Shown piece by piece: positions 10,449 through 23,036 of a DNA stretch of 64,000 bases. This DNA is from Sipunculus nudus (lineage: Eukaryota > Annelida > Sipuncula > Golfingiida > Sipunculidae). The stretch lies in contig CM049307.1 in NCBI GenBank assembly GCA_026874595.1, positions 42,844,362 to 42,908,361 of the forward strand, written 5' to 3'. A model generated the notes under the pieces. It had not been told where the DNA came from. It worked only from the letters and a program-made list of their open reading frames with translations, and searched no databases. The stretch's first letter is position 1. Every line of letters starts with the position of its first letter. The position numbers and the translations under genes are program-made.

Positions 10449-12180
10449 AGACTAAGCTGCATGGGCCTGTGTGCTTTTTTATGTGCGGGCATTACAACAC
10501 AAATACAAAAAAACATGCTCTTGGCTCCCTTTGTCACAGCGACCTTATTTAGGATTTTAAGTTTTTGCCGAATAGACTATGAATCTAACTCTGAATATCC
10601 CATGCCTGGCTTCTATGTTAAAATTTATTTTTTTTGTCCCGTCAACGAAATGCGGGACGGAAAAAAGGTTGTCCCTAAAGCCTTTATAAACGGTTTTGAA
10701 AGCAGAGATTACATTCACAATGTGGCTAAAACACTAGACTAGGTATGGAATCATGCAATTTAATTAAATCTGCATAGGAACAAGATTTTATTGTTAAATA
10801 CCCTTTTAGACCGTCTGGTTATTATAAGGACAGCATTAAAATCTAACATTCTCAATAATTCTTTGAAACCAAAAGAGAATTATTGAACAAGTACTGTTAT
10901 TCAGTCGTGGCAATGAGTTATTGGATACCTGTAATCGTAATAATGGCTGTATACAAGACCAGCATTATTATGTCAATAGCTCAGGCACATATCCCAGCAG
11001 GCAGGTTTCCAGCTGTAGTTATGCATGGGCCAACAATTGCTATATAATAATAATATAATGCAAGGAGAGCGACATAACTATATGATATGATAGAGGTGTG
11101 CAATTAACCAAAGATACAAACCTAAATCCTTTGCCGCAGCAAAGAGTATACTGTGTTATATATACAGAATATTGATCAACGCTATAGGGGGTTATTGTGC
11201 AACGTCAATGGCTTGGAATAAAAGTAAAGAAAGTCAATGTTATTTTGTAACTACGTAACTGCTGCTCCCCCTCAGCTGTATATTACCCTGTACCAGATTT
11301 ATTGAACACATAACGGTATAGTTAATTGGGACAAATGTAGGGAGATCTCGCTCTCTGCGATCGCCATATTGATTCTCACCTGATGATGCACAGGAAGCTG
11401 TTTTCTTTTCTGTTCACAATTGTAGGTGAATTAATGATGTTTACTTACAATTACTTCTTGTTGAATTGGTTAATAGAGTTACTTCATGTAACTGATATAG
11501 AGCTTCCATGCAGTTTTTATCCTCTGACAAAACAAAATGTCCATGAACTTGCGTGTTGTGCCAACAGGAACAAAATAATATTTGCATGGCCCAATTTGTC
11601 GGCGATTATAGCAGAGACTTATATATATGACATATGCATGTTTCATATACTGTTCTATTCAACGGCGCCAGTATAATAAGCCTTGGAATATTTTATAATG
11701 TTTTCACCATGATACACATGTTGAAAACAGTTGATTCCATTCGAAAAAGTCTAAAATATTTTGCAATAATTGACTGACTTGTACTACAAAAAAGGTATAC
11801 ACATATAAAATCATGGCTTCTGTTCATCTACTATCCATGCATATTGGAGTCTATTATATTGTTACACGGTATCTAAAATACTGGTACATGTATCACTGTG
11901 ACGTGTTGTATATGTTTTTCCTGCATATATTTGTATTAGTATCACAATCATTACCGTCAAATATCCTGCTGCATGAATAATACAAACTCGTGAATGAAAA
12001 TAAACAATTAAAATAAATTGACAGAACTTATATAACCATGCTCAAATGCACATATATATCATTTATATATAATTAATCCGTAAAAAACTATGGGTAATTC
12101 TTCACGGAGAATATGAAATTGTTGACAACATGCTGATTGACATCCCGTTATGGCACTGTGTGGATTAAAAAACGGGTCAT
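10446..12180. other. AT-rich intergenic DNA, nothing assignable
   Basis: No supported coding exon. The open frames in this stretch lack domains and splice context. Confidence 0.4.
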
Positions 12181-12527
12181 CAGGCCAAAAAAGGAGGTTT
12201 GGTTCTCAGGCACTTTTTCAGAAATCCTTGCGCGAGGGCGATTGTTTTCTTTTTTTTTTGGTATATTTCGATAAAAATATTATATGATAAGGGAAAAGCA
12301 TGATAATAACAGAATTGTTTTGCTGCATGATCTAGCTGGTAAAAGCAATACATAACAAAGGAAATTGTATCAAAATTGTACTTTTTTTATCTTCTTGAAA
12401 GAAATGGCCGAGCGGTTGGAGCTAAAAAAATTGTAAGTTTCTATTGTAAATCAAAATAAAAAATGTTGATGTGGGGGTTAAATTTGACGCTTACGGCGCC
12501 TGAGAACCATACCTTTATTTTAGCCTA
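12181..12527 (+). mobile_element. R1 inverted-repeat element, copy 2
   Basis: The left end CAGGCCAAAAAAGGAGGTTT then GGTTCTCAGGCAC is matched by the right end GCGCCTGAGAACCATACC then TTTATTTTAGCCTA, giving about 30 bases of imperfect terminal inverted repeat. Internal blocks match copy 1 in order. The internal ATGGCCGAGCGGTTGGAGCT resembles a type-2 Pol III A box, but no B box accompanies it. Confidence 0.75.
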
Positions 12528-12567
12528 ACCATTTTGTTGGACGAGAGCGAAGGGAACAATATGATAA

Positions 12568-12568
<1 letters not shown>

Positions 12569-12603
<35 letters not shown>
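12569..12603. repeat. (TA)n microsatellite
   Basis: A perfect TA dinucleotide run just downstream of R1 copy 2. Confidence 0.95.
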
Positions 12604-12607
<4 letters not shown>

Positions 12608-13910
12608 TATTACGCTTATTGTATTTCAGGGTTTCCATTTATAGAGGTTAAGACTTTCGAAGGAATCTTGCGAAAAAAAATAATTGTTTTATGGAATTGT
12701 CGCTCTTATTTTTATGGATTAAGATAAAAATCCTTCGTTAATGTTGCTTACTGAGTGTCGTGCTTAATGGAGCCCCTAATAAACATTTTGAAAAAGTACT
12801 TTTGAAAATGGTCCGAAATTGGAAAGTTGTCACAAAGCTGTTTATATTTTAAAAAAAAACAGGTTTGTATACTACTGATGTTATTTTTTTGTATGTTCGC
12901 AAAATTCTACATATTTCATCTCGAACGAAGAAAAATCTGAAAAAAAATTACCTGTTGGCTGTTTATATGTTTGGCCCTATATATAGGTATGTTATAAACA
13001 AATAATATGTTTGAAATTGTCTTGGTTAGTACGAACGCTGATCTTCCAAAATTGAAATATCCTGAAGATGTACAATACAAGGTGTTTCCGTGGATACACA
13101 ATGGTGACGTGTCAGTCATACGGTATCTAAGCTACTAATTTTATAGTAAAGCTGCTTGGTTATATAATTCATGCTGGCATTAGACAATTTACTTGTATAT
13201 ACTAACCAACAGCAAACGTCTGTAGTTTCACCTTTTTCTTTTCGCTGAACTATTTATATATACAGACATCCGTGTTTCCAAAACGGGTCTCTCGTGCTTC
13301 TAGATGGCAAAGAATTAATGCATGCATGGTTGAAAACACTCAAAATATTAGAAAGTGTAAATGAAAGCCTACAATCAACTGTACTGTTTTCCCTGATTTT
13401 ATAGCCAATCTCTGTATTATATATGTATATATACATCAAAGGGCGAATATCTGAAAAGGGATTTCTTATATATATAATGATAGGGCATAAAAGGGTGAAG
13501 CTTGGTTGAAAATTTGACAGGCAAAATGTTACAGTCGTCTTCTGTTTTTGATCTCTGGTTTTGAATATGTCACAGTCCTTCACTGTATGACACTGAAACT
13601 CTTATGTAGTGTGGTTTATAATCCTCTCATAATAAACGACATCACCATTCGTTATTTCAGACAGGGCTGACACTTCTACAACTACAGCAGGCCAGACAAA
13701 GCGACATAAAACAGGACCGCGACAGTCATCAATTCATAAGCCTTTGTGGTTAGAGTCCACAATCGAAAATGTCCTATGTATCGCAGTCTACGCAACGGAT
13801 TATTTTACTTATAATTATATAAAGAGCCAATAAGCAGAAAAAATTGCAATATCATCGTCATCAACGACAGTTTGTCTTTATTTAAGAAAATTCAATAACA
13901 GAAGTATATT
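12604..13910. other. AT-rich intergenic DNA, nothing assignable
   Basis: The minus-strand open frames at 12916-13119 and 13254-13583 have no domain, no start context and low-complexity translations, so I do not call them. Confidence 0.4.
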
Positions 13911-13914
13911 ACAG

Positions 13915-14046
13915 CCAATATACAGATCAGCCATATTAACTATAGTTGGGATAATGTTAAAGTGATTATATAAAAACCAATATAGATCAGCCATTTTAAC
14001 TACAGTCGGAATCATGTTGTAGCGAGTATATTATAACCAATATAGT
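13915..14046. repeat. 60-base tandem repeat, about 2.2 units
   Basis: The block CCAATATA..GATCAGCCAT..TTAACTA recurs with a 60-base period (units at about 13921 and 13981, then a partial third), with roughly 15-20% divergence between units. Confidence 0.75.
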
Positions 14047-14052
14047 TAAACA

Positions 14053-15600
14053 CCTTTTTCTGTCTGTGTTTCAAATATATCCCATTTATGATAAAAAAAG
14101 TATTATGTTTTTATAAATAGTATATTTTAATTCTGAACCAGCTTTAGATATGTAATATTTCAGTGTTAACTCATAAATGGAAACAAAGTCTATTATTCTA
14201 ATTATCAATTTGTTTCATTTCCAATATAAATAAATATTATTCTCTAAATATAACTAAACAGTTATATTGCTAAAACGTGTTGGGGATATATACCAAACTT
14301 TACCTGTTAACTATTCTTTTGATATTTTACGCATACCTTAATAATTTTATAAACACATTCCAGTTTAAGTATACATGTGTATTTTTTTTACAGATATGTG
14401 GTACAAAATTAAAGCTTAGCGTTTCGTACGTTTCATGACCATTCGATTATTAGAGACGGTTCTCCTGATAACGATCGAGGTTCCAGAGCTTTGGACAAGC
14501 CCAAGGACAGCATTATGTAAAAAAATCATTTATATAACAAAATTAATTAACTTAAATTTATATCCTACTAAAAAAAATAAAATTTAAATCAAAATTAATA
14601 CATAATAACTTAATAATTTTTTTATAAGCATAACGTGTACCTGGATTGGGTGTGTACAGCTTTGATCATCCTGGCAATGGACTGGGAACAAAGAAACTAA
14701 ACTGAGTGTCTGTAAACAGTTCCTAAGATTTATATAAACGATATAAACGTTGTGGGCTTTCTTCCTGCACATACCGGAACTGCATTTACGTTGGTAAGTG
14801 TTTTGTACTTTAGTCAACCAATCAGGAATGCCTTATCATGCGGGAAGTCTGTAGCAGACGGCAATCTAGAGTCTCGCGCCACGCGCCTTTGATCATTTAG
14901 TATTCCCCCCTCTTCCGAAGTGGCATGCAAACGCTGTAATTTTTCCCCCAGTGACTGATCTCACCAGGAAGCCCTTTATCACCGGTAAAGGCATCATTAT
15001 CCTTAAGTTCAGGTACTTCCGTATATACATCAGACGAACTTATCCTCAGGTATGCAGTTATACTGATTGATTACTCCCGTGTTATTGGGGATTTTCGTGC
15101 TCGTCCAGGTTTCGGCAGGTGATAGAAAATATGATTCAGAGCCACGATGACACGTTTGCTTCCTGGGAACACGACCTAATAGACTTAACTCTTACACTAT
15201 CAGTTTTGGGGCAGTTTTTTCCAGTTTCACAAATTACAGTGTATCCTTGTTAAGTGCCATTAATGGTTTAACTTTAACGAAAAGCGGACATACTATACAC
15301 CGCATGAAGTGTATATTTTGTCAGTAAGAACCTTTTTATACAGAAGCCGGTATGGTTTGAGGTACCGTAAGAAGTAATAAAAGGAACTTCCGAAAAATTC
15401 TAACATGTCCTCTAAGTCGTTAGGCGTATTTTGTTTGTGGAATTGTGTGATTTTCTAAAATAAATGACTAATGATGAGGTTTCCCTGGCGCTTTCGGTCC
15501 TGTTAGAATGAATGCCTATAGATTCTGATACGCGTTTTACATGTTCCCCGTATATATCCCAACCTTAATGATGCTCAGAAACATGTATGATGCTGAATAT
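14053..15600. other. AT-rich intergenic DNA, nothing assignable
   Basis: No recognisable gene or repeat family. Short CpG-richer patches near 14860-14900 have no coding signal. Confidence 0.4.
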
Positions 15601-15616
15601 GAACCATACATATCAC

Positions 15617-15782
15617 CGCACTTTGTAACCCATACAGACCAGGGCGTACAGCTTGTCCTGTGGTATCCCAGCATGCCTCAGTTCTGACGCAGGTGTATAC
15701 AAAAGCTGTTTCAGTGAATTTATGCGTTCAGGCCACGTTCTGAGGTTTCGTGCCGCAATTGTACATGCATCCACGTCCTTGA
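15617..15782 (-). CDS. Candidate orphan coding exon (function unknown, faint BIR resemblance)
   Basis: On the minus strand, the pyrimidine-rich acceptor CCCTATCCTTTTCCAG is followed by 166 bases open in one frame, containing NLRTWPERINSLKQLL and then TPASELRHAGIPQDKLYALV. A possible donor, CG|GTGATATG, closes it. Base composition is more coding-like than the flanks. The order 'L-R-T-W-P ... T-P-x-x-L-x-x-A-G ... D-K' recalls the start of a baculoviral IAP repeat, but the zinc-binding cysteines and histidine are not there, so the family is not established. No neighbouring exons were identified. It may be an isolated exon of a larger gene, a pseudogene fragment, or chance. Confidence 0.3.
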
Positions 15783-16160
15783 CTGGAAAAGGATAGGGCC
15801 CCCGGGCATAAAAGGACATTTACCCGGGTGACCCAAGCATACCGAGAAAAGATGACACACTGTTTAGTTTGGTACATGTATTGATTGATATATGCACAGG
15901 GTGACTCAATAACACGATATTAAATGTAGCACGGCTATGACGGGTGTCAGGTAACCGAAGTTGACAACGACGCAGGACCAGTTTGCAGGTGTTTGTAGCG
16001 TGTGTTAGTGAGGTGTACCTAAGTGAGGGGAGATATGCTTTAGAAATACTTAAAGGATTTTATATACTGTATTTATATTTATTAAATTAAGCATATTTTT
16101 ATTTGATTTTTTTAATACCAGTGCCGGGCAGGACTTGTTTCTCTTCTTCAAAACCACATA

Positions 16161-17317
16161 ACTAAGATAAGATAAGATAAGATAAGATAACATTTATTAG
16201 CCTTCATTTCTAGGAATTTGTCGCTGGCTTGCAATTCATTCAATAAAAATAGACAAGTAAATAGATAAATACATAAAAATAATACATAAACATACATTAA
16301 AAATAACACATATCATATTGACTATGCATGTAAAAATAAGCATGTAAAAATGATAAAACAGATAATTCTGCAGGTAAAAAACACATAATTCAAAACATTA
16401 AATATCTAAGAGGGTTGTGAGTTAAAAAGTTTAATACTGTATGGTACGAGAGATTTTTTAAAACGAGTTGTTCTGGAGAATATTGTATCTAGGCGTTTAC
16501 CTGAAGGTAAAAAAACGGAACTCTGAATATAGGGGATGAGTTGTGTCATTCATGACCTTTGATATGAAGGCCATTGATTTGGTTTCACAGATTTCCTGGT
16601 GTGTGGCAAGAGAAGTACTAGTTATTCTACAACTTCTCTTCCTGGTATTATTTAACTGTTTCTTTAACTTATCAGATATATTTGTAAACCAGCACTCCAG
16701 TGAATAAGTAAGGACACTGGAAATTACTGAATTATAAAACATGGTAATTATGGTTTTGTCAATATTTAGCTTTCTTAGATAATAAAGGTAATATAATCTT
16801 TTTTTTGCTTTCTTGGATTGATTCAACACATGTTCTTTCCAATTCAGATTCCTGTCAATAATACATCCAAAGTATTTATAATTTTCTACAATATCTACAT
16901 CTTCATTTTTGAAAGCAACTGGGGTAATTACAGATTTTGATCTCCTAAAATCAAAGACTACTTCTTTAGTCTTCTTTACATTTAATTGAAGGTAGTGTTC
17001 CTCACACCAACCAGTCACATATTGAATGGTTTTCCTGTAGAGCGATTCATCATTCTTGTGTATCAGGCCTAGAATGACAGTGTCGTCTGCATATTTGATA
17101 ATTTTACAATCTGAAAGGCTCACAGACAAATTATTTGTACAAAGAATAAAAAGGACTGCTGACAGAACACAGCCTTGTGGAGCACCAGTATTTATGATTA
17201 TATCTGAAGAAGTTTCTTTGCTTGTTCTAACATGTTGTCTTCTATCCGAGAGAAAATCTAGAATCCATAGACAGTAGGAAGGAGGAATGTTATACCTACA
17301 GAGCTGATTGATCAGAA
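16161..17317 (-). mobile_element. 5'-truncated CR1/L2-type LINE with (TTATC)n tail
   Basis: On the minus strand the element begins inside a reverse transcriptase near 17317 and ends in about five copies of TTATC (16166-16190 as GATAA on the plus strand). Short tandem tails, rather than poly-A, are typical of CR1/L2-group non-LTR retrotransposons. Coding remains run to a stop at 16408-16406, leaving a 3' UTR of about 215 bases. It is 5'-truncated and frameshifted, hence immobile. Confidence 0.8.
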
Positions 17318-17360
17318 TGATGAAACAGATAACTAACCAACTAGTTATCTGTTTCATCAC
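16406..17360 (-). pseudogene. Reverse transcriptase carboxyl half of a non-LTR retrotransposon
   Basis: The frame 17360-16497 contains NTGAPQGCVLSAVLF (residues about 57-71) and IIKYADDTVILGL (about 87-99), the palm-domain motifs of reverse transcriptase including the catalytic aspartate pair. These are followed by the WCEEHYLQLNVKKTKEVVFD and YKYFGCIIDRNLNWKEHV motifs and a thumb-like tail, the order seen in CR1/L2/Rex-type LINEs. After about residue 280 a T-run causes a +1 shift: the expected ending LPSGKRLDTIF continues in another frame to the stop at 16408-16406. The endonuclease and the first reverse transcriptase motifs are missing, and the first dozen or so residues belong to the flank. 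Confidence 0.85.
17318..17359. repeat. Perfect 18-base inverted repeat at the LINE 5' junction
   Basis: TGATGAAACAGATAACTA (17318-17335) and its exact reverse complement (17342-17359) are separated by six bases. The hairpin lies exactly where LINE homology starts. Confidence 0.9.
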
Positions 17361-19007
17361 AATAACACCTACCTTGCAAGAAAAAACAAAAACCTATCTT
17401 CTTCATAAACGAGTGATGCTTGATTTTATTTTAATAACAGGGTTACAATATATATATTGCTCTTATGCACTCTCAACATGTTTACTTTTTGTTTTTTTGT
17501 TTCTGTAAAGAATCCTTCTTTTTCCTTAAAATTTCGTCATAGCACAGGTTAATTATGCTGTTGACCTGAGCCGCTGTTTTTTTTTCCTTACCGTATAAAG
17601 TCCACACAGTGAACCTCTAAATTATTTGTAGTACACGTTTTAATGTTGGGTATGGGATTGTTTGGAGTCCCTTATTGGTTGTGTAGAGTGGTAGTCCTCA
17701 TTATAACCGAAGTCGGAGGAAGGACAGTTTACCTTGAATGTATTAGGGGACCTATCAAAATTCCATACAATAAAGGCATTTCATTAGTCACCGCTACTGA
17801 GAATTGGACTACTAGTAGCTACTATATTCCTTTATCTTTTGATTTGTCTTTTCAAGTGACGTGAGTTTAGCAGTTCACAAAATGGCATATTTGGTTCTCG
17901 TCTATAAAGTCATTACAGTTCAGAGGTATGAGGGATTTCATGTAAATGAAAATTTGCTGTTCATGAAAAAGGAAAATAATTGCAAAATATACAACCCATG
18001 CAGTTTTACCTTAAAATTGGTTATGACTGCATGTATTCAAGCACACTTTATTTTGATAAGGATCTGTTTTAATTAAAGAATTACGTCAGCCATGTTATTG
18101 ATCATTAATATAAAAGACATTGACTGTGTTTTCGATCAGTCTACACAACTGTGTTGATGACAAATTCATACACACTAATTGCGTTCGCCTATTATCGCTC
18201 ACATGCTTCCCCATGCAGGTGACTATTATAACAAGTCAGTAATTCCGCATGCCTCAGATGGGCAACAGTCATAAATAGAATAAGAACAGAGCATGCCCAG
18301 GTACACATCGCTGGATTTTGGAACAAATAGGTTTAGAATAAATAGGACCCATGATACCAATGATCATATGTTGTAATAACCAGTTTGTAATTTTTGCAGC
18401 ACCCACTGGAGAGATTTTCACTGTAGATGCGAAATAAAGAAAATATCCGGTCTGATTCTTTGTTAAATTATATTTCGTTTTTGAGCGAGATATGCAATGT
18501 ACCCTCAGCACCATTATATTGTGTAATGAAGCTTCACGAATATCATTTGCGTCTAGACCAAGATACAACGTATAGACCTTGAACTGGACTGGTCTTTTTC
18601 CCACCCCGCCATGCATCTTGAATCCCGTGCCATACTCTCCAGGTGTGCCTGGTGCTCGCTGTTTTATTTATTTATCTGAGGTAACTGCCAAGCACCTTTC
18701 AGTTTGATAAATGTCTGTGTGGTAACAAGGTGTGGCTACAGATAAGATTAGATAACAAGCACATTCTTACTATACCTGCTTCCGAGTACAATTGTCTACG
18801 TAATAGATTTAACTTAAGAGCTTACTGAAAGACAGGTCCGGCACCAGCGGGGCATTAACTACTGTCAGAGAGATGTTTGAAGTGGCCGACTCATCCAGAG
18901 ATCTTATTACATATATGCATGCCACACCTTGAATCCAGGGTATATCATGAAGTTTTCATTGTGAATCTTAATCAAATTCGGTAGCGCGCTATCTTCTGGT
19001 TCTAATA

Positions 19008-19008
<1 letters not shown>
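17361..19008. other. AT-rich intergenic DNA, nothing assignable
   Basis: No supported gene. The open frames at 17643-17864, 17861-18076 and 18269-18616 (minus) show no domain or splice context. Confidence 0.4.

Positions 19009-19081
<73 letters not shown>
19009..19081. repeat. Compound (AT)n(AG)n microsatellite
   Basis: About 50 bases of AT repeats change without interruption into about 23 bases of AG repeats. Confidence 0.95.
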
Positions 19082-21078
19082 AAGGATGTAACACTCTAGG
19101 ACTTTAATGATTATAAGGAATGACACACAAATACAAATAGTTATAGATGTATAAATAGTTCAGGGTCAGGCAAGGACCGACTACGATGTTTAATATTAAG
19201 TGGCGGCGCCGGGGTTACGACTATTTGTATCCACTCTTTTGTAAAGCAGCCAGTCAAAACAATTGGACACATTTTCTGCGCGTATGATAACGTTATTCCC
19301 ATGAGTCGTCCGGGCATATATACTGTAAACAACTTCTGATTGGTCGTTATGGCTATGGTCAGGAGCAATGTGCAGTCTCAATTGCAAAGACTATCAGTTC
19401 TTGTCTGCGCAGTGCCATAGCAGCTAAGTACGTATATAATATGCTAAACAACAGTACAGTCAGTAAGTCGGCAGTCCATGCATTAATTTAAACAGCTTTT
19501 CATGGTAAAGCTTCAGCCGGATCGGTTTTTGTGCTCGCGCGCCGTAAATGACGCTGTCTTTTCTTGCAGAATCTTCAATGACGGAGTTGGGAGTTTGCTT
19601 TTACATATAGCATGTGTCACCCTATCTATAAATAAACCAGCTCCTGATTGAAATTTCGGGAAAAAGATGCACTTTGACGACCTGATGCGTCAGCCTCCAT
19701 AAACACACACGCAACTTTTAGGCCTATATCCGACAGCGGATATGATGATCGTGCCTTACGCCGGCATCCTGTCATTCAGGTGCAATTGTAACAGGATTAT
19801 CTGTGGATAAAGCGAATAATCACATAATTGAAGGGTGACTAAAATAATCGTCAGTAAATTTTATAAAACTTTAGATATAAAACCAAAGATAAGTATTATG
19901 TTAAATATATATCCGAGGAAGTGTTTTTTTTATATAGATAAAATGATTTATAGGCTACCAGTCAATTAAAGTCTCGAGGTATCCATACCTCGACGTCAGG
20001 CATATATTATGGATTTATGGTAATATAGGAAGTGGAGAATTGAAAAAAAAAGAAAAGTTTCTCGAAAAATTCATGTATGTATGTTACCACGATTGTATCT
20101 TTGAAATTCTGAGAGCGTGTTTGTGACGTAACAATCTAACTTTCCCTATAAAATTGTCATTTACTGTCAAGTGGCATCTTTACGTAAAATTATCTTTAAC
20201 AAAAGCAATTTTTTAAAATAAAAAATATAAGATGCTTGAAAATGAAAACATTTTCTTTTAGCCCCGGTGTGAAGTGGATGTTTGCTGATGAAAAGCTCAA
20301 GCGTTAGGAATTAATATTCGCAAGGACGCTCAGGTTTTCCAGTAGGTTATATGTTTAATTTTTATCTCGTTTAATGCACAATATACTGCATGCTTACTAC
20401 CCTTGGGCTTCGTTTAAGTGACGTTTCACGATGAATCGTTATGTCAGATTTATATAGAAACTGCCGTCTCAGTGATATCAACCTATTCTCTTGTGTTACC
20501 AATTATTTCAGAATGGGTATGGATTTCCGGGAATGGTCATGAACTTTCATGTCTCGATTACATGTGCCCACGGGGTATATCAATATAGTCAGGGCTGTCA
20601 GCGAATTGGCCTTGCATCTTCGAAAGCCATGTTAATAGCCCATATTCCAGGGGTACGTGGACATCAGTAGTTCTACCATGAGACTTGATAGGATGAATAC
20701 CAATATGAGTACAAAGAACATTAACAACCGTTTTGCATTACCCACCGCATCAAAGTGACAAATCTAGTCATATTGAAAACGTCGGTTAAACGTCCGATGA
20801 AGAAACATTTGTTCCCTAAATTTTATAAAACGCCTGACCAGTTACAAGTATTAATTAACCGACCGACCATTTGACCTGTTTAATAATTACACCAACCATA
20901 TACAATGTATATGGAAAGCATTGTTTTAACTCGCATACTGGTAAATCTCTTATTATTGCACTGCTCCTGCAATTTTCTTATTGTTTTAGCAATACACAAA
21001 AAACCTTAATGGTCACCATGCATAGGGAAGAAATTTACTTTTGTTCATTCATTCACGTTGTTTTTGTTAACCCTTCAT
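19082..21078. other. Intergenic DNA, nothing assignable
   Basis: A somewhat CpG-richer patch at 19140-19570 holds no recognisable exon. The remainder is AT-rich. Confidence 0.35.
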
Positions 21079-21204
21079 TCATAGCGGAATATTAAGATTA
21101 CCAGCTTTGTTCAACGATGCCGTCACAACTCTAAATTTGGTGCTTACCAAGTCAAGCTTTATAGACCAAAATGTGGCTCCATCATCTTCAGCTGCATTCG
21201 TATT
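21079..21204 (-). other. Exon-like open segment, possible lectin-type fragment
   Basis: On the minus strand, an acceptor-like TTATTTATTTAG is followed by a 41-codon open frame with natural-looking composition, including DDGATFWSIKLDLVSTKFRV, and a stop at 21081-21079. The W-x-I-x-L-D-L order vaguely recalls F5/8-type (fucolectin) folds. The evidence is weak, no start or partner exon was found, and coding status is uncertain. Confidence 0.18.
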
Positions 21205-21349
21205 CTAAATAAATAACCTGATGGGGTATCTAATTTTAATATGGACCTGGTCAAACGTATGCCAATCGCAAAACCAAATGTCATCATCAGCAACATATCT
21301 CATTTAAATGAATGCAATATCTTGTTTGTTATGTACGCTCCTCATGCAC

Positions 21350-21660
21350 GCAGCGGTTATACACTGCAACCATCCCAGATCTCCTATGTGTAACCGCTGC
21401 TTTCTCTGGGTTACACCAACAGGATGGGCACGGAGCAAACAATTTTAATCAGACCAATGAAAGCGTCGTATCGCCTTGTGCATCCAGCTACTAATTCGTA
21501 ATTTGCGAAACTCGCTCTCGTTGGTCTGATAACACCGGTTCTGGCACAGGGCCAAATAAAAATCAGACCAACGAGAGCTGATGTCTGCATGGTTGTATTC
21601 AGAATAACGATACCCCCGTTGTCATTAGTCTGATTTCATTTTATTAAATTTTGTCCAACC
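21350..21660 (-). repeat. Hairpin repeat family H1, copy a
   Basis: A stem of 13-14 bases, GCAGCGGTTATACA (21350-21363) against TGTGTAACCGCTGC (21387-21400), encloses a 23-base loop. The same hairpin with a related loop occurs at 34362-34413 and 57212-57260, in the opposite orientation. Next to it are inverted and direct copies of AATCAGACCAAYGARAGC (about 21451, 21505 and 21555), also shared by the other copies. Non-coding. Confidence 0.6.
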
Positions 21661-21731
21661 TGGCGATTGAAACTAGATAAACTTGGTATACAAAGCAGCG
21701 ATTATAACACAGATATAGGAGATCTGCATGC

Positions 21732-21960
21732 AGGGCCGGATCCAGGATTTAGGAAAAGGAGAGGTCCAACGGCGGAGGACTAATTACAAAACCTAAAATA
21801 GTTCCCCAGTTCCGGAAAGGGGGGGGGGGGGGTGTCCATGCCGCAAAATTGGTCTAAACCCTTAAACAAAAGTTGCTGTGGCTGAAAAAGGGGGGGGGGG
21901 GGGGGGTTAGGACCCCCTGGAACGCTGCCTTGGATCTTCATCCACCAAATTTGGACAGAC
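21732..21960 (-). mobile_element. GGATCC-ended small element, copy 1 (family R3)
   Basis: CAGGGCCGGATCCAGGATTT at the left is close to the inverse of the right end of the element at 24030-24229. The interior, with two long G-runs and TGCTGTGGCTGAAAAAGG, also matches 33313-33505. Non-coding, probably a decayed hAT-like MITE. Confidence 0.5.
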
Positions 21961-22427
21961 TAAGGTTGTAGCTTGGTAAACCTGTTCTTTTCTTCCTTTT
22001 CCCTATTTGTCCAATAACATGTTTTCCGCATCGACAATCAGCCACAAGGTCTTCACTCCTGCTTCCTCAAATGTCCATCAATTAATTTCGACTGGCGAGA
22101 CCCTTGAATGGAGAACGGTATAAAGCTGTCATAACGCTATAATATAATAATCGATGTGAAACATGCTGCATTATTTCTTGTAATATGAAACATGAAAAGA
22201 TTTAGTTTTTTTTTTAAATTGCAGGTTCAATTTAGTTAATAGTAGATATTATTCGTCCAATCCCTTGTTTCATATTCTGGACTTTTTAGAAACAATTTTT
22301 TAAAGAATTGATTACCATATGTATCATAGAATGTCTTTGACTTGAGTTTGACGTTGTATTTTAGAAGAATATCTCAGTGAGACTTAACTGGGAGTTCCAG
22401 CTTCAGTTCACTTGATGTGATTCCTTG

Positions 22428-23005
22428 ATATTCTTTTTGTTCTTCTGATACAGGACCTATTGAGTCTTGCCCATAATTACACTACATGTATAAAGATAAA
22501 GTAAAAGAGCCAAAACAAATCTAGCTCGGTTCGGGATATTGAATAAAACACGGTATACCGGTATTTAATCTTTGTTCAAATCTATTTCCGAGTCTTAGCC
22601 GCAGTCCGAGTGTATAGGGCCTATACCCCGACTGGCTTCTCTGTATTTGTTCTCCACCAAGGTTATCCAGTTCATCTTCAAGTACAAACATATGAAATCC
22701 CTTCGGCGATGGAAAATTAATAACTTCGCACAGAATATACCCAGTTTAACATGATTTAGGTACATTTTAAATTGCATACATGTCCATGCCAAAATCTGGG
22801 AGGTCTTAGCCGGGCCCTTAACTATGTGCTTTGTTGAAGGAATGATAGAAATAGCATGCAGCTGTACTTAAAGGAACCCTTGGTCTGACAGGTAAAATGA
22901 TGAAACTCAAGATAATCGCCGCTTGAAAAAGGTTCCGAAAACTCTGAATAAACTGAAGGTGCTGAAACTGATAAGTAAATCTGTACCCAAATAGAAAACA
23001 CCCAT

Positions 23006-23036
<31 letters not shown>

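Noticed and set aside
10308-10742. 144-codon plus-strand frame
   Set aside because: It crosses a (TA)n array that stays open by encoding Tyr-Ile repeats; the remainder has no domain.
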